From: Larix kaempferi
Lineage: Eukaryota; Streptophyta; Pinopsida; Pinales; Pinaceae
Direction of reading: 5' to 3'
NCBI GenBank assembly: GCA_027924585.1
Contig: BSBM01002115.1
Coordinates: 303,898 to 367,897 of the forward strand
Length of the DNA stretch: 64,000 bases
Shown here: one piece after another, positions 24,569 through 37,100 of the stretch
How the letters are laid out: the number at the start of each line of letters is the position of its first letter
How positions within the stretch are numbered: the stretch's first letter is position 1
Notes under the pieces: generated by a model
Seen by the model: the letters and a program-made list of their open reading frames with translations, nothing else
Database searches by the model: none
What the model was told of the DNA's origin: nothing
Made by a program: the position numbers and the translations under genes

Positions 24569-27318
24569 TATCCTGAAAGAAGGCATGGTATGGCATGTAT
24601 GACACTTGTTGTACTTGCGATGCTAGGGCTTGATAAAGCAAAACCCAGTCATCGTAGAAATTTCGCTATAAATCCATTTTGGAGAAGTTTTAGGATATGA
24701 ATTTGTTACAAGTCGAATACCAGATCCCCATGTACCTTGTGTCCAAAGGACAACTTCTAAATCAATGTAATTTGTATTTTATGATCTGTACAATCTAGGG
24801 TTTCTGCCTCTTCCAGATCTGAGTCATAAATAAGTAACCGAGGAAAAAAGGTCATAACTTGGCCTAGGAAGCTCCAAATGAAATTTCGTAGAAAGTGACA
24901 GGTATTGCACAGACTGTACTTTCTTAGGTAACTTTTTCAGAGCCCAAAATGAAACCAGTGACATGTGGCATGCCGTACAAGTTCTCACTCCTGTTTTATC
25001 CCATAAACAGGTCACGTTGTGACACTTCGCATAACTCTCTCTTAGAGAATCCATTTGAGGTCAGAACTATGGGGTTGGAAATATGACAGATCAGGCTATC
25101 ACAGAAAAATGTTTCAGACCCTGTGGATTGAAAAGTTTGGAGGTACACCAGAAACAATCAAGTACATATTTCTATCAAAACATAATTATTTTTTGAGCAC
25201 CTTCATTCATGGCTACGGGAATTAGGGTTTCAAATAAAGTTGGTATTTTTGTAATCGAAGACAACGGCTGAATGGTAATCATCAAAATCGAAATTTAGAG
25301 ACCAAGATCAGATTTTTTGATTGGGCAGAAGGCCGGGCTTGACTAGACCCTAGTTCGGAACTTTGATTAGAAAAGTGGAAAATTAGGGTTTCTGCAAAAA
25401 TGGAAATTTTTTAAATCTGTAACCACAGCTGGAAGCTCCTCAGAAAAATAGAAGCTTAGAGATTTGGATCGAAGCTTTTGATTGAGCAGAAGGGTGGGCT
25501 TTATCAAAACCTTAGTTTAGGGTCATGTCAAGTGAATCCAGAAGTTTCAAAGGAAAATTTGAGGGGTGAAAATTTGCAGTTTTCAAATTCTGAGTATACC
25601 AACTTGATCAGCTCATCAAGGTGCATATTCCTATCCTTTCGGAAGTTAGAAATTCAAAGTTTGAATTTTTACGGTTTCTCCAACAAACCCTAATCCAGCT
25701 CTAGATCCAATTCCTGCAAATCAAGTGGATTGGGTTAATCTTAGAAGAGAATGGATTGGTCACCTACATAAGTGAAGAAGTTCTTTTTTTATAGCGAGAT
25801 GAGTCTAAGGCCTTACATAAGAAGATTACAAGCAATCTCGACAGGTATGACTTATCCAGGTATGTTTCAAGATTTGTTCATGATTAAGTTTATGGTATGT
25901 TTGTCTTCATGTTATTACGGTTAGTACAATTGTGATTAAATTTAGACTTGTCATATCACCTTAATAAAATTATGAATGCATGATAGAAGATACTCATTGA
26001 TTAGGGTGTTGAAACTTATGATTGTATTAATGCATTATGGTGTTGTATGAGGTTTATGTTGTCCACTAACATGAAAGGTACACCAAGAAAGGCAAATCAT
26101 GTTCTAGTTCAAGAACATATGACCATGGTGACATGAAGACAAAGGTTCATCCATTACCATGGATCACATAGAAGATCTACTTACGAGGTATGTATAACTT
26201 GGTTCTATAATGGTTAACCTATTAGATATGCAGGTAACTAGCACAAGTCATTGAAGAAAACAAGAAGACATTATGCGGGTATGTTAGACATAACTAGCTA
26301 GCATGCTAATCCAGGTATGTTTTTCCTATATCAAGCTAGAATCCTACCTTGTGTTAGGATCTTATACTGCTGTATTGTTGAAAATGATTATTCATGAAGT
26401 CATAGGTTTGAATAGTCATGGTTGTGTGCATATTATGTTTCTTACCATAATTGATGATATGACTAACCAAAAGAGTCATGAATGTATAGGTTTGAGTAAT
26501 CACGGGTTTAGGCATATTATGTTTCTTACTTTAATTTATGATATGACTAACCATAAGAGTCCTATATAAACCTTGAATACTAATGCTTATTATTTATGTT
26601 TGAAATGATCATGACTATACATACTTAAGATTATTGTGTTTTGATAGTATTGAGAATGTACTAATAAATGTATGAGATCTTGAGGATAACACAATAATGA
26701 TACTAATATGCATGCATAGGGATCGAGGATGAATATAAGTTCAAAGACAGGTAATCCAGGAAGCAAAGATCAAGAGGGAGCACACTCCAGTATTTTCTAC
26801 AAGGATGCAGATATTCAGAGGGAGTTGACCACTTCTCACAATCCACATCAGAATGGAGTTGCAAAAAGGGAGCAAAGACTGAATGGGAGTCAACCCAACA
26901 AAAAAACAAAGATAAGTATTTGAATATTTGATTGTTTAAATAATATTGTTCAATGATGTATATGCTTATGTTCCTAGACTTAGGTTGTGTATTATGCATA
27001 TTAGAATAATTGCATTAATGAACAATATACTACTAATATGCATGTGATGGGTAAGTGGCCTATGGAACTGTACAACATTCCATTTCTACTTATCTAGAAT
27101 GAAACCTCTTTGTTGACATGCTGGGAGTAGTGCAAACTCTTAACAATGTTCTGGTAGAGATTGGAAGGCATCTAGAAAGTTATGGCATATGGATACATGT
27201 TGTATTGAAGCATTGGCTAAAATGATTGCATGACTGTATGACATATTTCTTTATGTGTAAGAATTTGTTCTGAAAACTATGAGATGTTTCTAATCATGCA
27301 ATTTAACTTGTTTTGTAG
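24569..27318 (+). other. Long leader of copia element 2 with splice-like signals
   Basis: Replaces the usual gag region. I see no gag. AG/GTATG-type donor motifs lie at 25845, 25860, 26188, 26279 and 26315, each conserved in elements 1 and 3. Acceptor-like CAG occurs at 26231-26233. A conserved acceptor TTGTTTTGTAG ends at 27318, just before pol resumes. A short piece at 26760-26910 encodes an integrase trace (see separate entry) and ends AACAAAG/ATAAGT, where a donor GTAAGT appears to have lost its G. This organisation looks like exons and introns; no splicing evidence is available. Confidence 0.6.
26795..26890 (+). pseudogene. Copia integrase fragment, element 2
   Basis: Encodes IQRELTTSHNPHQNGVAKRE, close to the copia integrase signature GI.RE.T.PY.PQQNGVAER that carries the third catalytic Glu. 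Upstream integrase core and zinc-finger regions are missing. The same fragment is deleted in element 3 between short GGGAG repeats. Confidence 0.8.
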
Positions 27319-28836
27319 GAAATATCATATACCATCACCTACAAAAGAAGGACTACAACATTTGTTCCAGCAACAAAAGATATCTGTTGAAGATATTGAA
27401 GATTTTGAAGATATTAAAGTTCCCGGGATCTGGGATGAAGTAATGGAAGAATGCCATGATCTATCGATCATGAAGAATGATGTTTGGGATCTAGTCCCAA
27501 GACCTGAAGGGAAGTCTGTTGTGACTTCCAAATGGATCTATAAGATCAAGCATGCTGCATGTGGCAGCATAGAGACTTTTTCTCCTGTAGCCAGATCCAC
27601 TTCCATCAGATCCGTACTTGCTCTGGCTGCAGTGATGAAATGGAAGATACACCAGATGGATTTCAAGACAGCCTTCTTGAATGGTGTAGTCGAAGAGGAA
27701 GTGTATGTGGAGCAGCCACTTGTTTTGAGACACATGGCGGGAAGTCATATATGTGCAGAACTTGGTATGGTAGGATAGACAGCTTTCTATCCAGTTTGGG
27801 ATTTACCAAGAGTAAGGTGGATTCCAACCTTTTCTACAAGGTTGAGGAAGGTAATCCAGTGATAGTACTATTGTATGGGGATGACCTGTTTGTAACAGGT
27901 GATGATAGATTGATTTTCGACACGCAGCAGAAGCTTGCTACCGAGTTCAAGATGAAGAACTTGGACATGGTGCACTAGTTTCTAGGCATGGAGGTGTGGC
28001 AGAGTGCAGATGGAATCTTCCTTGGACAAGGGAAGTATGCAATAGAGATCCTGAAGAGGTTCGGGAAAATGGAATGCAAGGCCATGGCCACACATATGGA
28101 ATTGAACCTGAAGCTTCTGTGTGATGCTTCATCTGATCCGGTTGATGTCACTGTGTATCATCAGATGATTGGGTCCTTGATGTACTTGATGAACACGAGG
28201 CTATATATTTGCTTTGCGGTGTACACATTGAGCCTGTTCCTGACGGATCCCAGAGGTGTTCACCTGGTTGTTGTAAAGCATATTCTAAGGTACCTGAAGG
28301 GTACGATTGATTATGGGCTCAAGTATGATGCAAATCAAAAGTTTAACCTGTAGGGTTATGTTGATTTATATTGGGCAGGAAGTGCTACAGATAGGAAGAG
28401 CACTTATGGGTGTTTCTTCAGTATGGGATTAGGTGTGATCTCTTGGTTTAGTAGGAAGCAATCTTGTGTAGCACTGAGTACAGCCGAAGCAGAATATGTT
28501 GCAGCATGTTTGGCTAGTTGTGAGGCAGTATGGCTCTAGAAGATACTATCCGATTTATTTGATCTCCCGTTGGAGGCTACTGCTATCTTTTGTGACAACC
28601 AGAGTTGTGTGAAGCTGTCTAAGAACCCGGTGTTCCATGACAGGCTAAAGCACATCGAGATCAAATATCACTATATTAGAGATATGGTGTAGAGAGGAGT
28701 AGTGAAGCTCATGTATGTTGCAATGGATGAGCAAGTTGCATATGTATTGACGAAACCACTAGTCAGAGTGAAGTTCGAGTACTTCAGAAAGAGGCTTGGT
28801 GTTCTTCAAATCAATGACACTTCGAGGAAGAAGTGA
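27319..28836 (+). pseudogene. Copia RT and RNase H remnant, element 2
   Basis: In order: VWDLVPRPEGKSVVTSKWIYKIKHAA (RT N-terminus), a short deletion, ETFSPVARSTSIRSVLALAA, then QMDFKTAFLNG (motif A) and VYVEQP. A second deletion removes the KKALYGLKQAP block. The fingers-palm segment continues with LLYGDDLFVTGDD, whose catalytic YGDD is at 27874-27885. MEVWQSADGIFLGQGKYAIEI follows, then GSLMYLMNTR. RNase H follows, with DRKSTYGCFF, STAEAEYVAA, ENPVFHD-like KNPVFHDRLKHIEIKYH and VLTKPLVRVKFEYF. Frameshifts near 27560-27780 and stops near 27978, 28353, 28540 and 28692 inactivate it. Motif A and the YGDD box are still present, unlike element 3. Confidence 0.9.
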
Positions 28837-28989
28837 TGGACACATCTGCTGGATCCATTCCAAGCATGGTGAGAGGAGGATCCTTCCCATGGCTGTGGAT
28901 GTAAGTGTTGGATGATGAGCATCAATACGATGCTCCAGTTACTGCTCTATATATGCATCATGTTGGATGCTTTGATCAGTGTGATCATG

Positions 28990-29600
28990 GATTTGTATAT
29001 GTATCAGGTGGATGCATTGTATGATCAGATAGATCGTGTACTTATGTATGTATCAGGTGGATGCACTGTATGATCAGGTAGATCATGTACTTATGTATGT
29101 ATCAGGTGGATGCACTGTATAATCAGGTAGATCATGTACTTATGTATGCATCAGGTGGATACTTGTATGATCAGGTTGATCATGTATGATGATATGTATC
29201 AGGTGGATACCTGTATGATTAGGTTGATCATGTATGTTGATATGTATCAGGTAGATACATTGTATGATCAGGTGGATCATGTATTTGCATATGTATCAGG
29301 TGGATACTTGTATGATTAGGTAGATCATGTATGTTGACATGTATCAGGTAGATACCTCATATACATCAGGTTGATGCTATGATGTTGATCAGGATGATCA
29401 TGGATGATGAGATTCAGGATGTTGCTCCAGATGATATGCATCAGGTTGATCCTATGATGAAGATCAGAATGATCACAGATGATGAGCTTCAGGATGTTGC
29501 TCCATATGATATGCATCAGGTTGATGCTATGATGATGATTAGGATGATCATGTGATGATGTACATCAGGATGATGTATGGTGAGTATTGATTTGATACTC
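28990..29600 (+). repeat. TGTATCAGGTGGATAC-type tandem repeats, element 2
   Basis: Imperfect units combining TGTATCAGGTGGATACTTG with TGATCAGGTTGATCATGTAT, about 50-60 bp each. They pass into ~70-bp units with GATGAGATTCAGGATGTTGC at 29380-29560. Element 3 has homologous units on its minus strand. Confidence 0.85.
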
Positions 29601-29639
29601 TGTGGCCGTGGACAGGTTGTGTAGGTAGCATAGAAAAGA

Positions 29640-30180
29640 TCCTTTAAGATCCATACAGGTAGAGTGGTGCGCTCATAACATCCTAGGATGCTCTATCGAG
29701 ATCCAGACAGGTAGAGTGGTGTGCTCGTAACATCCTGGGATGCTCTAAGTAGGTTTTGCTACATGTAGCATAGAAAAGACCCTTCAAAAACTGAACAAGT
29801 AGAGCGGTGTGCTCATAACAACCTGGGTTTCTCTATCGAGATCCAGACAGGTAGAGCGATGTGCCCATAACATCCTGGGATGCTCTATCGAGATCCAGAT
29901 AGGTAGAGCGGTTTGCTTGTAACATCCTGGGATGCTCTGAGTAGGTTTTGCGAAAGTTCACATGGAAAAGATCCTTTAAAATATGGACAGGTAGAGCGGT
30001 GTGCTCGTAACATCTTGGGATGCTCTATCGAGATCTAGACAGGTAGAGCTGTTTGCTCATAACATCCTAGGATGCTTTGAGTAGGTTTTGTGAAGGTCAA
30101 CATGTAAAAGATCTTGGGAGATCTGATAGGTTGAGTAGTGTGCTAGTAATCAGTCTTGGGATGCTCTTCAAGGTTTTGTT
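29640..30180 (+). repeat. AGGTAGAGCGGTGTGCTC tandem repeats, element 2
   Basis: Eight or so variants of GACAGGTAGAGCGGTGTGCT followed by AACATCCTGGGATGCTCT, grouped in pairs separated by GAGTAGGTTTTGC...AAAAGATCC. Homologous to the minus-strand repeats at 49790-50400 in element 3, but with a different unit arrangement. Confidence 0.85.
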
Positions 30181-30429
30181 GACGCACATAATCAGTCCTG
30201 AGTATTCCACAGTATGGCCAGTGATGATGAAGACCTACAGGTGGTGGGCCTACATCTAGTATGAAAAAGGAATGGCTCTATAGAAATTTCTATGACAAGT
30301 AGATTCAGAGATTGATTGAGATAGCAACAGCAGTGATGATGATGATGATTCGAGAACGATGATTCGCTTATGATGATCCAGAGAAGAAGACTTGTGCTAG
30401 CAGATCTGTCTAGAGAAATACCTTCCTAG

Positions 30430-30440
30430 TTAAGAGGGAT
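30430..30440 (+). other. Polypurine tract, copia element 2
   Basis: TTAAGAGGGAT directly before the 3' LTR. Confidence 0.8.
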
Positions 30441-31082
30441 TGTTGATGTATATGTAACTTTGGAATGTATTTACCCATGTATATTGTATTCCTATAGAGA
30501 TGTTATTATTTCTATACATAAGTGTTTGTATTCCTATAGAGATGTTATTATTCCTCTATACGGAAGTGTCGTCATTTATATTGCAAGTGTCGTAACTTAT
30601 ACTTAATGGGTTATTAGACCAACTTGATGGGGTCGAACCTGTATGAGTCATGTGGATAAATGGGTTATTAGACCACGAAGTGTGGGGCCGGCCCGGATTA
30701 AGTTAACCATGGGTTAAGCTAGACAAATCGACCCCATTAGTTTATTGGGCAGGACGGGACAAGTATAAATAGAGATCACGATATCTCTACTTGATCACTC
30801 ATTACTCACACTTCTCTCATTCGAAAAGTGGTGCACTTGTGAGGAGGAGGTTCTGCTGCTAGGAGAAGACTATCTCTTGTACTTTGGTTGTATCATTGCT
30901 CTATCTATCTTTGAGGAAGTTATTGGGGTTTTTCACCTTTATGGTTTTCCCGAAGTAAAATCTGTGTCTCTTGTGTGCTTGCATTATTGTGTCCATGATT
31001 GATATGTTGTAGATATGCTATACATGTTATTCTCTCAGTTAAGATCCTAGATCAAATTGAAGTAAATTATGAAAAACTAACA
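30441..31082 (+). repeat. 3' LTR of copia element 2
   Basis: 642 bp, followed by target duplication GTTAG. It differs from the 5' copy at many sites and small indels. Confidence 0.95.
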
Positions 31083-32262
31083 GTTAGAAGCCCATCATGT
31101 TATTTTGAATTGTTATGAGAAAAGATTTACTTGTTTAAATGATGAAGGAGAAATAGCAGAAGTAAAAGGTATTCCAAGAAAGACATCAATTAGACAGATT
31201 TCATCTATGCAGGTAAAGAGACTAGTTAGAAAAGGATGTCAAATGTTTACAATAAATGTAGTAAATGATGAGTTAATTACTAAAGAGGACAAACTGAAAC
31301 TAGAAGATATACCTGTCCTAAAAGATTTCAAAGATGTTTTTCCTGAAGAGATTCTAGGATTACCCCCTAAGAGAGATTCAGATTTTACCATCGAGTTAAT
31401 ACCAGAAGCGGTACTGAATTCTAAAGCTCTATATAAGATGAATATACTGGAATTAAATGAGTTGAAATCACAGTTGAAGGAACTGATTAATACAAACTAT
31501 ATAAGACCCAACGTGTCTCCTTGCGGAGCACCTGTTATATTTGTTAAAAAGAAAGATGGCACTTTAAGACCGTGCATAGATTATTGCCAGCTAAATAAGA
31601 TGACAATCAAGAATCGATATCAGTTGCCCCGCATAGATGATCTATTTGATGAGCTACGTGGAGAAATGATATTTTCAAAGATTGATTTAAGGTCAGGATA
31701 TCATCAAGTTCGTGTGAAAGATGAGGATATTTTTAAAACAGCTTTTAGAAGTCGATATGGACATTATGAGTTCATAGTCATGCCATTTGGATTGACTAAT
31801 GCTCGAGTTGTATTTATGTGTTTAATGAACAATATTCTACACAAATACTTGGATAAGTTTTCTATTGTGTTCATAGACGACATTCTAATGTATTCTAAAA
31901 GCAAAGAAGAACATGACGAGCATTGGCGTATTATCTTACAAGTTCTGAGAGATCATCAGTTATATGCTAAGTTTAGTAAATGTGACTTTCACAAGGATAA
32001 GATTCAGTATTTAGGACACATAATTTCTAAGAAAGGAATTTCGGTTGACCTCGGTAAGATAAAATCCATTAACGACTGGCTAGTTCCTAAGGATGTGTCG
32101 GATGTACGATCATTTATGGGTATCACTGGATATTATAGAAAATTTATAGAGGGCTTTTCAAAAATTGCAAACCCCATAACCTCCTTACAGAAGAAAGAGA
32201 AGAAATTTGTGTGGGATCATAAATGTTCAGACAGTTTTAAGAAGCTAAAATAATTACTAACT
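31083..32262 (+). pseudogene. Protease end and reverse transcriptase of the gypsy element
   Basis: The frame resumes directly after the copia target duplication, so the host polyprotein was continuous before that insertion. A linker leads to [20 protein letters not shown] (31320-31370). RT follows: [20 protein letters not shown] (31519-31575), [35 protein letters not shown] (motif A), [11 protein letters not shown], and the catalytic FIDDIL, with its two Asp codons at 31876-31881. The thumb region ends [12 protein letters not shown] and [14 protein letters not shown] itself is open over ~380 codons, but a TAA at 32251 cuts it from RNase H. Confidence 0.9.
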
Positions 32263-32660
32263 ACAGCGCCTATTCTAAGGATTGCAGATCCTAATAAGGA
32301 TTTTATAGTATGCACCGATGCGTGTAATGACGGACTTGGTGGAGTCCTTACACAAGAGGGACATGCTGTTGCATACGAGTCTAGAAAGCTGAAAATACAT
32401 GAGAAGAACTACCCTACTTATGATTTAGAATTATTAGTAGTAATTCACACTTTAAAAATGTGGCATCACCATCTTGTGGGAAGAAAATTTACCTTGTTGA
32501 TAGATAACATGGGACTGAAGTATTTATTAGATCAGACAAATTTGAAGGCTAGACAAGCTAGATGGTTAACTTTTCTAAGTGAATATGATTTCGAAATTCA
32601 GCATATTAAAGGGAAAGAGAACAAGGTTGTTGATGCATTAAGTCATAAACCAAAGTTGAA
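32263..32660 (+). pseudogene. RNase H of the gypsy element
   Basis: Continues the RT frame after a stop. Contains FIVCTDACNDGLGGVL (first catalytic Asp), NYPTYDLELLVVIHTLK (Glu), LLIDNMGLKYLL in place of the usual TDH-type block, and KGKENKVVDALSHKP (last Asp). The domain is complete in length. The substituted IDN block and the upstream stop argue against function. Confidence 0.85.
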
Positions 32661-33950
32661 TTTTATTTCAGCCATCAGTACATACTCATCAGATATAGAA
32701 AACCAGATCCTTGAAAGGAGTGAAACAGATGAAGAATACAAAAAATTACAAGAAAAGACAGCAAATAACAATTATGAAAATTCTATGGCAGATTACAATT
32801 TAAAGGAAAATGGATTATTATTATACAAAAACATATTGTATGTACCCAACATACCCGAAGTAAAAATTCTGATTTTAGATGAGATGCATAAAAGCCATTA
32901 CTCTGGTCATCCAGGTTATCAAAAAACCATCACTATGCTACGGAAAGAATACTATTGGCCCAGAATGAAGGATGAAGTAGCATAATACATAGATAATTAA
33001 TTGGACTGTCAAAAAGTGAAGGTTGAACATCAACATCCAGCTGGACTATTGCAGCCATTGCCTATACCTAACTGGAAATGGGAGATTATAAGCATAGATT
33101 TTATTACTGAACTACCCAAAAATTATAAACAAAATGACTTGATCTTGGTGGTAGTGGATAAACTCAGCAAGGCAACACACTTTATACTTGTAAAAACTAC
33201 TCATAAAGCTCCAGACATTGCAGAAATCTTCATGAAACAAATTTTTCGATTAGATGGGATACCAAAAGTGATAATTTCAGACCGTGATTCTAAGTTTATT
33301 AGAAAATTCTGGAGGTCTTTGTTTAAAGGGTTGAATACAACCTTAAACTTCAGTACAACATTTCATCCACAAACGGATGGATAGACAGAAAGAGTGAATC
33401 AAGTATTGGAAGACATGCTTAGGATGTATGTTAAGGATCAGCCTGGTAAGTGGGAAGACTACTTGCATTTAACAAAATTTGCATATAATAACCATTATCA
33501 TGCATCAACTAGGCTTAGCCCTTTTGAAATTCTTCATGGTAGGAAATGTGATACACCTGTTTCTTGGAATGACCGAGTTAATAGAGTTATTATAGGACCT
33601 AAATTGTTTCAGGAATTGGAACTAATTGTGAAACAGGTACAAAGAAATCGTAAAGATGCCCAAGATAGGCAAAAGAGTCAAGCAGATCTTAGAAGGACTC
33701 ATAAAGAGTTCCAGGTTGGTGAACATGTTTTTCTTAAGGTAAGACCAAAAAAGAGTTCATTGAAATTGGGAAGCTGTGCCAAGCTGGCACCCAGGTATTG
33801 TGGTCCTTTCGAAATTTTTTCAAGGGTTGGACCAGTGGCATACCAACTGGCTTTGCCACCAAATCTAAAGATACATAATGTTTTTCATATATCATTTTTA
33901 AAGAAGTATGTACACGATGCTACTGATGTTGTAAATTGGAATGATGTACA
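32661..33950 (+). pseudogene. Integrase of the gypsy element
   Basis: The zinc-binding H2C2 region is at about 32880-33010 (MHKSHYSGHPGYQKTITML, YYWPRM). It is damaged: stops near 32983 and 32997 fall where the first Cys of the CxxC pair should be, leaving only LDCQ. The catalytic core has SIDFITELPK (first Asp, ~33092), IISDRDSKFIRKFW (second Asp, ~33280) and ERVNQVLEDML (Glu, ~33392). A TAG lies just before the Glu, at 33382. The C-terminal part has APRYCGPFEIFSRVGPVAYQ, the GPY/F module, and HNVFHISFLKKYV. Confidence 0.9.
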
Positions 33951-34150
33951 GGTGGGACAAGATGGCGATTTTCAGGTGGAACCGGACTGTATCCTCCAAA
34001 GGAGGGAAACTCTACTCCAGAATCGCACCATTGGGCAGGTAAAGGTGTAATGGAAGCACCTTAGCCCAGAAGAGGAAACCTGGGAGTTGGAGAGTATTAT
34101 GCGGGCAGCATACCCAACTCTGTTTCAGGAACACTCAGAGAGTGATTAAA
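33951..34150 (+). pseudogene. Chromodomain of the gypsy element
   Basis: EPDCILQRRETLLQNRTIGQ, then WKHLSPEEETWELES and YPTLFQEH. Chromodomains at this position are thought to direct integration towards modified chromatin. A TAA at about 34048 interrupts it before the WKH. Confidence 0.8.
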
Positions 34151-34171
34151 CAACATTGAGGACGATGTTGA

Positions 34172-34189
34172 GACTTAAGGGGGGGAGTA
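34172..34189 (+). other. Polypurine tract, gypsy element
   Basis: GACTTAAGGGGGGGAGTA immediately before the 3' LTR. Confidence 0.85.
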
Positions 34190-37100
34190 TGTCACCTACC
34201 CAAATTTTGAAAAATATTATTTTATTTGCAAAATACTTTATGTTAAATTATAATTACAAAGTTTTGTAATTATGACCAAGTTTGGTCAAGGATGATTGTA
34301 ATTACTGATTATTCTTATTTAATAAATTAAAATAGGAGACAAAGACCCAAGGGAACTATTAAATGAGTGTTCACTGACCCACTAGGAGGAATGGAAGCTG
34401 TTAGAAGGTATGGGACAGATGGCAGCATTTGCACTCCACCACTAGTTGTTGATTATGAGACAACTACCCCTAAATTTGTGACATTATCCCCCAGGTGGGT
34501 GGAAGAGAGAAGGCAGCTCATTAATGACTAGTTAACCACTAAAATGCCTAGGCAACCTAGATAAGGCAATTCTAATTGGGTAGGTAGCCCTACAATATTT
34601 TTCTGTAGAAATATTCCTCAAGTGCATCAGGTGATCACTGAGAGATTTGAATAGGGAGGCTATGTGAGAGTGTAACTTTTAGTCTGCTTGTATACTAAGA
34701 AGGAAAACCAGAGTTGTTGGTGCAGGTCTCTTTGACTGCTGAGTCTTTATGACTGGATAATCTATATTCTACTGCAAGTTGATGTACTAAGGCTTCTACA
34801 GAATCTTCCTCCTGCTGGTTCAGTGAAGAGGCTCGTGGGTCCTAAGGCAAGTAACTTGGTTGTCTTTAGGAATAGGTTGGGTGGAATAGGTTCCTTGGGC
34901 TGTTTGTTTCTCATCCAGTCAACCAGGTTCTATTTTTCTTACTTTTGTTTACAGTTAAATGTTTTTTGCATGGTAGAATTATTAATTACAATTATACATA
35001 AAGAACTAATTCATTTTTTGATTTAAAGATGCTTTGTTTTAAGAATGATCATGTAAATTAAATGAATGATTTAATTCTTTATGTATTTTTCCCATATTGT
35101 TATTTGTATATTACTCTAGTACAAAAAAGCAAAATTAATAGAGATGAGTGATAGGCATAATGCCATTTGAATGAAAAGATGAATACAGTAGTGTTCTTGT
35201 TAAATTCTGTCATTTCAATCATATGATTAAAACGCAGGAAGTATTACAGTATAGTATAAATAGATGCATAGCATTCATCTATTTCTTAAATAAAAGAAAA
35301 ACACATTTTATTTCTGCACAGATCCATACTTTTCATTTCATATCCATCTTTTTTAGATAAGTAACAATATGTATTTCAATATTACATATTTCATGTTGTC
35401 AAGCACTTCATACTCTAAAAATTATATAACAACTGCAAAACTATCCTCTATAATAGAGTGTTATTTACAGCTGATAAGTAAAACACTTATCAATGTTTTC
35501 ATCACTATTTATCACATTTAGATTAATATAGATTTCAATCTCAGATATGAATACTGTCATTGTAAAAATCAAAACCCTAAGTTAACACAAAACCTAGAAT
35601 CTGAATATTTATTTAGTACACAGTTCATAAACTTATCATCAAGCCATTCATGGAAAATGTAAGACATTTATTTCTAAGGTTATAGAAAATATGATTTTTA
35701 AAACCCTAATTAACATTTTAGATAACCATACCATGTCTTATAAATGTTGAGATTACCACCAAGATACTAAACATCACTTAGAAGAAAGTACGATTTTAGT
35801 ATCAATGTTTAAACAATAGCTTACAACCCTAACTAGAAACATACACAGTATCTACACCTTATTCATGCACAGGTTAAGGCCCAGTCTCGAGTACAAAAGC
35901 TCAGTACAAGGAAGGTTTCCAACGAAAGCTATAAGTAGGATTTCATTCATGATACAAATAGAACCCTGTGGCACTAGCCATTTCGAAAATGTATAAACAG
36001 ACCGAACTTTATCTCATCACGATTCGAAAACATAAATATCAACAACAATAATGAAGTACAGGAAACAACTATCTACAGTTATGCAAACCATAACTCTCGG
36101 CCAAAGACAACTATCGTTGTTCGGCATCACAACAATAGTTATACAATTGTTTTCTCAACCATTATTTTAAACAAAACATTCCATTAACAAAACGAGCCAT
36201 GGTTTTATAAGTGCAAGTGAACCCTCGACTCTTGGTTTCCCATTCAAAAATTATAACAGAGTTTACATTACAGACCTATCAAGGTTCCAACAGTACACAG
36301 GGTCTACCCCTTATCAACCAAAAACATTAAACTGAGGTCAAGGTTCCACAAACTACACAGGGTTTTACGCTTAACATATAGCAGTACAAACACAAGAACG
36401 AAGTTCTTTTCAGAAGACGCATCCAGGCATCAGAGAGCTGAATAACAACTTAAACAATTGAGGGTCATCCTCTATACAGCATTTAACAAATTAAAAACAT
36501 TAAAACTTAACACTCGGCCATCACCGAACAATGTCAAGTAATTCCAGCTCTCGCCACACATAAATTACGAGCAAAATCATGCCAAAGGAACCTACGAGAT
36601 TTCAAGAACCACCGAGCCTTACCAGGAAGCTGTAGCAGCATTCCCATTCTCCAATCTTATGCATAGAAAACTTCCTACGAAGTGGGTACCTGCCAAGTTT
36701 ACAGTTCGAAGAGGTTAAAACAAGACAACGCAGATTTAAAACTAAGTTTCACTGTATGATGGTTATTATAATAAAAAATTACGCTTAGAAATGAAGCTCG
36801 TGAACATTGAAACACCACACCAGCAAAAATGATGGAGTCTGATGGAATTTGATAGCAACCACGAGCTAAACATAGAAGACCATTTCACAAACTGGAGGAT
36901 CAAACCCCAGTTCGAATTGCATTCAATACACTGACAGAAGAATCACCATCACTACAATGGCGTATCGTGGCTATAGTGCAAAAGAGCATAAGCCTGTAAC
37001 TTTTAAAACTCTCTCACAAGTCTAAACTTCGAAACCAAGGAAGAAGTCCTCCTCACAGATCTCCACTAAACCCTACATTACAGTGAACTGTCGGCTTGTC

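Larger units (their letters stand above)
23914..31082 (+). mobile_element. Ty1-copia retrotransposon, element 2, nested in the gypsy
   Basis: 7.17 kb, plus strand, with LTRs 23914-24556 and 30441-31082 and the perfect target duplication GTTAG (23909-23913 and 31083-31087). It has a perfect Met-tRNA primer site, a 2.75-kb leader with intron-like signals and a small integrase relic, a decayed RT/RNase H, a 1.6-kb tandem-repeat block and a polypurine tract. The LTRs differ at many positions by eye (several percent). It is therefore older than element 3 but younger than the gypsy copy it split. Confidence 0.97.

Noticed and set aside
29134-29516. Short frames MYQVDTCMIRLIM and similar
   Set aside because: Encoded by the TGTATCAGGTGGATAC repeats of element 2; no independent evidence.
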